Below, piece after piece: positions 59,571 to 64,000 of a stretch of 64,000 bases of DNA. Source of the DNA: Bog-756 sp963756515 (lineage in GTDB: Bacteria; Actinomycetota; Acidimicrobiia; Acidimicrobiales; RAAP-2). Every line of letters begins with the position of its first letter. The first letter of the stretch is position 1. The notes beneath the pieces were generated by a model, which did not search any database, had not been told where the DNA came from, and was given only the letters and a program-made list of their open reading frames with translations. The stretch spans positions 1 to 64,000 of the forward strand of contig CAVWNV010000010.1 of assembly GCA_963756515.1 (NCBI GenBank), given 5' to 3'. Position numbers and translations under genes: made by a program.

Positions 59571-61994
59571 TCACTGCGACCGCAGCAGCCGGCCCGGCTT
59601 GGACCGGGTCGCCACCAGCGCCGGCCCCACCGCCAGCAGATTGGCGGCCACCAGCACCGCCACCACCAGCAGCCCGACGAGGGCCACCGGCACGACGGCT
59701 ACGGGCACCGCCCCCACGTGGGAGGAGAACAGGATCCAGGCGGCGCGGCCGGCGATCACCCCCAGGGGGACTCCGATGACGATGCCCACCACCGCCACCG
59801 TGGTGGCCTGCCAGCCCACCGAGGCCACCACCTGGCTGTTCACGAAGCCGAGTACCTTCAAGAGCCCGATCTCACGGCGTCGGCGTGACACGCTGACCAC
59901 CATGAGGTGGGCCAGCGTGGCCGCCCCGAAGACGGCCAGGATCCCACCGAAGATGAGAGGGAAGTTGACCGCCTCCCCGAAGTTGATCAGCGAGGACGGC
60001 GTGATGGGCAGGGCGGTGATGGAACGGTCGGCGTCGAGGTAGTGGGTGACGGCGGCCCGGCCGCCGGGACCGGGCTCCACGCTGGCCAGTATCCCCCCGT
60101 CCAAGGTACCGAACAGGGCCTGGCGGCATGTGGTCTGACCGTGACCCGGCGGACAGGCGGCCGACTCGTAGCCGGAGAGGGTGAACAGCGCGCCCGTCCC
60201 CAGCCCCACCACGCCCCCCAGCACCGGGAAGGAAACCTGGGACACCACCCGGAACGGAGCCGTCCGCCGGCCACCGGACGGCGTCAGCACGGTGACGTCG
60301 ATCACCGATCCGACCCGGGCCCCGGACTGGCGCATGGTGGTGGCGCCCAACCCCACTTCGTCGTCGCCGACCGGGAGGTGCCCGGTCACGTCCGAGAAGA
60401 GCAGTGGCCCGCGCACCGGTTGTCCGGCCACGGCGCCCACGTTCCGACCGTCGATGGAGACCTGGGTGGCCAGTCCCCGGGTGATCGCGGTCACGGCCCG
60501 GTCGTGACGGAGGCTGGCCTCGAGGGCCGGGTTGGGCTGTCCGGTCTGGACGGTGAAGTTGAGTTGGAAACTGTCTCCGTACAGGGCCGGAGTGGTGGTG
60601 AGATGGGTGAGACTGGTCCCGAACACCACCGTCCCGCACAGTGCCACCACGGCCAGGACCGTACCCAGGAGCGCCGTTCCCACCGGCACGGTGCTGCCCC
60701 CCGACCGTCGTTGCAGCGCATTGCGCACCCCGATCAGGATGCTCGGCGGCGCGCCCATGGCCGCCAGTCGGCCCACCACGGTCGAGGGCCGGGTGACCAC
60801 GTCCCGCTCGTCAGCGGTGGCGGCGCGGGCGGCCCGCACCGCCGGCCCGATGCCCAGGGCCACCACCGCCACCACCGTGGCCAGCGCCCCGAGGATCAGG
60901 ACGGGCCCATCGAACGCGAATCCAGTCGATGTCTCGACCTGGCGCGCCTCTCCCACCGGGGCCACCGGAGACAGGGCCGTGGCCACCAGCACCGCCCCGA
61001 GCGCACCCACCACCGCCACGACGAGATTTCGCGTCATCCCCAACGCCGCCAACTGCCGGCGATCGGCGCCGACGGCGGTGAGGGTGGGGTACTCCTCGCT
61101 CTCGGCCAGGCTCTGCCGGGCCAGGGCCTGGCCCACCACGGCCAGACCGACCAGCGCGGCCAGGGCGGCCAGGATCCACCACCCGATGGCCTGGGGGTGG
61201 ATCGAGGTCTCGATGGCGGCGATGTTCTGGTCCTCGCTCTGGACTCCACCGATGGCGGCACCGGACAGTCGGTTCATCTCCGCCGCAAACCGTGACTGAC
61301 CGGCCGCACCGTGTCGGAGACGGACCAGGTACACGATGCCCGACGCCGTCTTCGGGAGCACCGTGTGGGTGAACGCCGGCGAGGTATAGAGGGAGTAGGC
61401 GGGTGCGCCCCCGGCGGGCAGGTCGATCTCCGAGGCCTCGATCCCGACTACGTGGAAGGCCACGGTCGGACCGGTGGGAAGGGGGAGCGCCCCGGTGGCG
61501 TTGTTGTACGCCGACAGCTGCGAGGCGGCATAGAACGGCACGTGGATCACGGACCCCACCCGGACGCCGGCGTCCTCGTGGAGGCTCACCGAGGCCAGCA
61601 CCTCGTCGGGGGACCTCGGATCGGGGACACGGCCGGCCACCAGGCTCCAGACGGGTCGTCCCCGGGTCAGCGAGATGACCGAGAAGTCGGAGGGGTTGAT
61701 CGGCCGGGTGCAGTCGCAACTGGGCCGGCCGCTGTCCGGGCCGGCCGCGGTGGTGACCGAAGCGACGGACGCCATCCGGGCGATCGAGGTCTCCGGCTCG
61801 GTGTCGAGGCTGTACACCGTGGTGTCGAATCCGTGGGCCGCCACGAACCGGGGGAACGCCGCATCGGTGCGGCGGCCGGCGGCGATGCCGGCCATGACGA
61901 ACCCACCCACTACGCCGACCAGCACCGCAATGACCGCCCACGACCGCCATCGACTCCGTAGCTGGGTGCCGAATACGAACCTGACTGCTCCCAA
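59571..61994 (-). CDS. FtsX/MacB-like ABC transporter permease
   Basis: An 807-residue permease with a first membrane helix (WAVIAVLVGVVGGFVMAGIA), a large extracytoplasmic domain, and two clusters of membrane segments (around 275-400 and 680-800) in FtsX-like arrangement. The final region VSRRRREIGLLKVLGFVNSQ is the typical cytoplasmic contact for the ATPase. No ATPase gene lies beside it in the window. The start is TTG 61994, supported by a GGAGG five bases before it; no ATG or GTG fits. Confidence 0.85.
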   Translation of the reverse strand: MGAVRFVFGTQLRSRWRSWAVIAVLVGVVGGFVMAGIAAGRRTDAAFPRFVAAHGFDTTVYSLDTEPETSIARMASVASVTTAAGPDSGRPSCDCTRPINPSDFSVISLTRGRPVWSLVAGRVPDPRSPDEVLASVSLHEDAGVRVGSVIHVPFYAASQLSAYNNATGALPLPTGPTVAFHVVGIEASEIDLPAGGAPAYSLYTSPAFTHTVLPKTASGIVYLVRLRHGAAGQSRFAAEMNRLSGAAIGGVQSEDQNIAAIETSIHPQAIGWWILAALAALVGLAVVGQALARQSLAESEEYPTLTAVGADRRQLAALGMTRNLVVAVVGALGAVLVATALSPVAPVGEARQVETSTGFAFDGPVLILGALATVVAVVALGIGPAVRAARAATADERDVVTRPSTVVGRLAAMGAPPSILIGVRNALQRRSGGSTVPVGTALLGTVLAVVALCGTVVFGTSLTHLTTTPALYGDSFQLNFTVQTGQPNPALEASLRHDRAVTAITRGLATQVSIDGRNVGAVAGQPVRGPLLFSDVTGHLPVGDDEVGLGATTMRQSGARVGSVIDVTVLTPSGGRRTAPFRVVSQVSFPVLGGVVGLGTGALFTLSGYESAACPPGHGQTTCRQALFGTLDGGILASVEPGPGGRAAVTHYLDADRSITALPITPSSLINFGEAVNFPLIFGGILAVFGAATLAHLMVVSVSRRRREIGLLKVLGFVNSQVVASVGWQATTVAVVGIVIGVPLGVIAGRAAWILFSSHVGAVPVAVVPVALVGLLVVAVLVAANLLAVGPALVATRSKPGRLLRSQ

Positions 61995-62115
61995 CGCTCC
62001 CTCCCGGAGTCACCGTGGTGATCCCAGTATCCCGGTCCGGGCCGGCCGTTCCAAGGTGGCCAGCCTCCGGAGCGCCGCTGGTGGTAGCACCACCGGTGGC
62101 CGGAGCCGATCGCCC

Positions 62116-62136
62116 AGGTCTCCAGCAGCCCGCCGG
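62116..62136 (+). repeat. Direct repeat, left copy, flanking hicAB
   Basis: A 21-base sequence starting AGGTCTCC and ending CCCGCCGG, identical to 62743-62763. It lies 93 bases before hicA in non-coding DNA. Confidence 0.9.
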
Positions 62137-62229
62137 ACGCAAAGCTGGAGCTTCGAACCTCCTTCGCTGCACCCTCAGTGCCCGGGGTGCCGCCACGAGG
62201 CCGTCGTACCCTGTCGATAGGTTGGCCCC

Positions 62230-62427
62230 GTGAAGGTGAGGGACATCGTCCGAGAACTGGAGGAAGACGGGTGGTTTCAGGCCCGCCAGGTTGGTAGCCA
62301 CCGACAGTTCCGACATCCAGCCAAGCCTGGAACGGTAACGGTGCCGGGACGGAAGGGGGACGAACTGGCCAAGGGAACGGTTGGTAGCATTGTTCGACAG
62401 GCGGGACTGGCGCGGAGGCAGCGATGA
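62230..62427 (+). CDS. hicA: HicA-family toxin (mRNA interferase)
   Basis: A 65-residue HicA with double-stranded-RNA-binding fold: VRDIVRELEEDGWFQARQVG, the catalytic-histidine motif GSHRQFRHP, and the end KGTVGSIVRQAGL. It cleaves mRNA when not held by HicB. The GTG start follows TTGGCCCC. Its stop overlaps the hicB ATG (ATGA). Confidence 0.92.
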   Translation: MKVRDIVRELEEDGWFQARQVGSHRQFRHPAKPGTVTVPGRKGDELAKGTVGSIVRQAGLARRQR

Positions 62428-62636
62428 CCGAGTACGCAATCTTGATTGAGGATGCCGGCCAGAACCTCTCTGCCTACGTCCCTGATTTACCTGGTTGCGT
62501 CTCGACGGGTTCTTCCATCGAGGAGGTCACTGCAAACATGCGAGAAGCGATCGCACTGCACATTGGATCTCTACGGGAACATGGCGAAGAAGTCCCACCC
62601 GCGACATCGCGCGTCGGTACCGTTCACGTTGCCTAG
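62424..62636 (+). CDS. hicB: HicB-family antitoxin, short form
   Basis: A 70-residue HicB with the partially degraded RNase-H-like fold (YAILIEDAGQNLSAYVPDLP, GCVSTGSSIEEVTANMREAI). It lacks the C-terminal DNA-binding helix-turn-helix present in longer HicB proteins, so it may neutralise HicA without autoregulating through that domain. Coupled to hicA by a 4-base overlap. Confidence 0.9.
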   Translation: MTEYAILIEDAGQNLSAYVPDLPGCVSTGSSIEEVTANMREAIALHIGSLREHGEEVPPATSRVGTVHVA

Positions 62637-62740
62637 GCGGAACGCGGATATCTTCTTCGCCTGGCGCCCCGATGCCGGCTTCCCATGGCTGAGGAGCTGA
62701 CACCGGTGCCGGCTTGGTGAACCGCGGTATCCGGGCGCTC

Positions 62741-63211
62741 CTAGGTCTCCAGCAGCCCGCCGGTCTGGGCGTCCCCGGGGAAGACCGAGAAGGCCACGGT
62801 GCAGACGGCCGAGATCCGACCCGTCCCGAGGTCGATGATGTCGACGTTGGCCACGGCCCGGGTCCGCCCCCGCTGGACGACGTTGGCCCGGGCCCGGGCC
62901 GGTCCGACGGTGAGGGCCCGCAGGTAGTGGATGGTGAGGTCCGAGGTGACACAGGCCGATCCGGCCGGCGACCCGTTGAAGACGGCGCGGCCGGCCACCA
63001 CGTCGGCCATGGTGGCCATCAGACCGCCCTGCAGCCCACCCCGGGGATTGGTGAGCCGGCTGTCGAGGTCCAACTCGATGGTCAGGTCGGCGCCCTCGTC
63101 GGGGACGTCGCGGAAGGCCATCTGCTGGAGGAGATGCTCCCCGGCCGCGATCATCCGGTCGTGCTCGGCCCGGGCCCGGGCCCGGGCCTCGACAGGGTCC
63201 CTCGGGGTCAC
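62741..63211 (-). CDS. PaaI-type acyl-CoA thioesterase (hotdog fold)
   Basis: A 156-residue hotdog-fold protein. Key parts are TNPRGGLQGGLMATMADVVA (substrate-binding helix), TSDLTIHYLRALTVGPARA and RTRAVANVDIIDLGTGRISA. The Asp in MADV is the expected catalytic position. It should hydrolyse an acyl- or phenylacyl-CoA. Its GTG start overlaps the aldehyde dehydrogenase stop (GTGA), so they form an operon. The last seven codons and stop lie inside a 21-base repeat shared with the left end of the hicAB segment. Confidence 0.85.
   Translation of the reverse strand: MTPRDPVEARARARAEHDRMIAAGEHLLQQMAFRDVPDEGADLTIELDLDSRLTNPRGGLQGGLMATMADVVAGRAVFNGSPAGSACVTSDLTIHYLRALTVGPARARANVVQRGRTRAVANVDIIDLGTGRISAVCTVAFSVFPGDAQTGGLLET
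62743..62763 (-). repeat. Direct repeat, right copy, at the 3' end of the thioesterase gene
   Basis: Identical to 62116-62136. On the minus strand it encodes GGLLET and all but the last base of the stop, so it belongs to the thioesterase gene. Confidence 0.9.
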
Positions 63212-64000
63212 ATCCCGATGGCGATGGCCTTGGTCTCGAGGTACTGCTCGAAGCCCTCGATCCCGTTCTGCCGCCCGATGCCGCTGGCCTTGTAGCCGCC
63301 GAAGGGCGAGCCGGCGCTGTAGTAGATGCCGCCGTTGACCGAGACGGTGCCGGCACGGATCCGGGAGGCCACGGCCAGGGCCCGCTCCTCGGAGGCCGAG
63401 GTCACCCCGCCGGAGAGGCCGTAGACACTGTCGTTGGCGATGCGGACGGCGTCGTCGTCGTCCTCGAAGGGGATGAGCACCAGCACGGGCCCGAAGATCT
63501 CCTCCTGGGCGATGGCCATGGAGTTGTCCACGTCGGCGAAGAGGGTCGGCTCCACGAAGTAGCCCTTCGGGAGGTGGGCCGGCCGGTGACCGCCGGTGAC
63601 CAGGCGGGCCCCCTCGGCCACGCCCGTCTCGATGTAGCCCATCACCCGGTCCCGCTGCTTGGCGCTCACCTGGGGTCCCTGGATCACGCCGGGGTCGGTG
63701 GGGTCCCCGTAGGTGACGCCCTCCATGGACACCTTGGCCAGCTCCACGGCCTCGTCGTAACGGGACCGGTGGACGAGGGTCCGGGTGAGCATGGCGCAGC
63801 CCTGGCCGGCGTGCATGCACATGAATCCGAAGAAGGCCATCTTGGTGGCCACGTCGCCGTCCTCCAGGATGATGTCCGCCGACTTGCCCCCCAGCTCGAG
63901 GAAGAGTCGCTTGAGGGTGGGGGCCCCGGCCGCCATGATCCGCCGGCCGGTGGCCGTGGAGCCGGTGAAGGAGATCATGTCCACCCGGGGGTCGGTCACC
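63208..64000 (-). CDS. Aldehyde dehydrogenase, N-terminus beyond window
   Basis: The C-terminal 264 residues of an NAD(P)-dependent aldehyde dehydrogenase. FTGSTATGRRI (cofactor loop), LELGGKSADI (catalytic Glu) and HAGQGCAMLTR (catalytic Cys) are present, as are EEIFGPVLVLIPF and the end region SPFGGYKASGIGRQNGIEGF. It is co-transcribed with the thioesterase. The start lies outside the window; the substrate is unknown. Confidence 0.92.
   Translation of the reverse strand, partial: VTDPRVDMISFTGSTATGRRIMAAGAPTLKRLFLELGGKSADIILEDGDVATKMAFFGFMCMHAGQGCAMLTRTLVHRSRYDEAVELAKVSMEGVTYGDPTDPGVIQGPQVSAKQRDRVMGYIETGVAEGARLVTGGHRPAHLPKGYFVEPTLFADVDNSMAIAQEEIFGPVLVLIPFEDDDDAVRIANDSVYGLSGGVTSASEERALAVASRIRAGTVSVNGGIYYSAGSPFGGYKASGIGRQNGIEGFEQYLETKAIAIGM

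Overview
The window is one contiguous stretch of a high-GC actinobacterial chromosome, most likely from the class Acidimicrobiia or a close relative. The evidence is the GC-rich codon usage, frequent GTG and TTG starts, ATGA/GTGA gene overlaps, a DUF222/HNH endonuclease, an F420-type LLM oxidoreductase, an actinobacterial-type coproheme decarboxylase, and a LexA box of the GAAC-N4-GTTC type upstream of recA. The class assignment is inference. The first gene (Mg2+ P-type ATPase) and the last (aldehyde dehydrogenase) run off the window.

Layout. 0-5.6 kb: MgtA-like ATPase, a DHA2 drug exporter and an aminoglycoside-phosphotransferase-like kinase. 5.6-17.9 kb: mostly housekeeping genes: tRNA-Ser(UGA), pheA, larB-larC, an HNH protein, a lipoprotein FKBP, an ArsB-like permease, two gene remnants, GNAT and NUDIX enzymes, a hemQ-larE-NIL operon, and groEL under a perfect CIRCE element. 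Nickel-pincer cofactor genes are therefore split between two places (larBC and larE).

18.1-38.5 kb: the most interesting part. It starts with a GH114-like secreted protein and an Rrf2 regulator. Then follow a secreted PstS-like protein, a surface protein with a PEP-CTERM-like tail (PEVPY, membrane segment, RRRR), an exosortase fused to an EpsI-like domain, a second surface protein, PstC, PstA, a membrane-anchored PstS, a 938-residue anchored protein with a solute-binding-like section, two tandem-duplicated surface proteins with LAFTG sortase tails, a sortase-fold protein that has lost its catalytic His and Cys, PstB, and two small coupled proteins, the second tail-anchored. Many neighbours overlap by 4 bp, so much of this is one transcriptional unit. 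I read it as a surface-displayed phosphate-uptake (or related) apparatus that combines exosortase and sortase anchoring. Its coding sequence looks less GC-rich by eye than the flanks.

38.6-51.9 kb: a limonene-epoxide-hydrolase-like enzyme, a HAD phosphatase, a double winged-helix protein, a VOC protein, two GT-C-type membrane proteins, a poorly coding stretch beside tRNA-Ser(GCU), then rimO-pgsA-cinA, a DUF3048 protein and recA. 52-64 kb: a Tat-exported dimethylformamidase-like gene broken by three apparent 1-base insertions, an LLM oxidoreductase, an NTF2-like protein, a divergent pair of citrate synthases (one with CBS domains, one with a DNA-binding head), an SDR, an FtsX/MacB-like permease, and a hicAB toxin-antitoxin pair flanked by a 21-bp direct repeat. 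One copy of that repeat is the 3' end of the neighbouring thioesterase gene.
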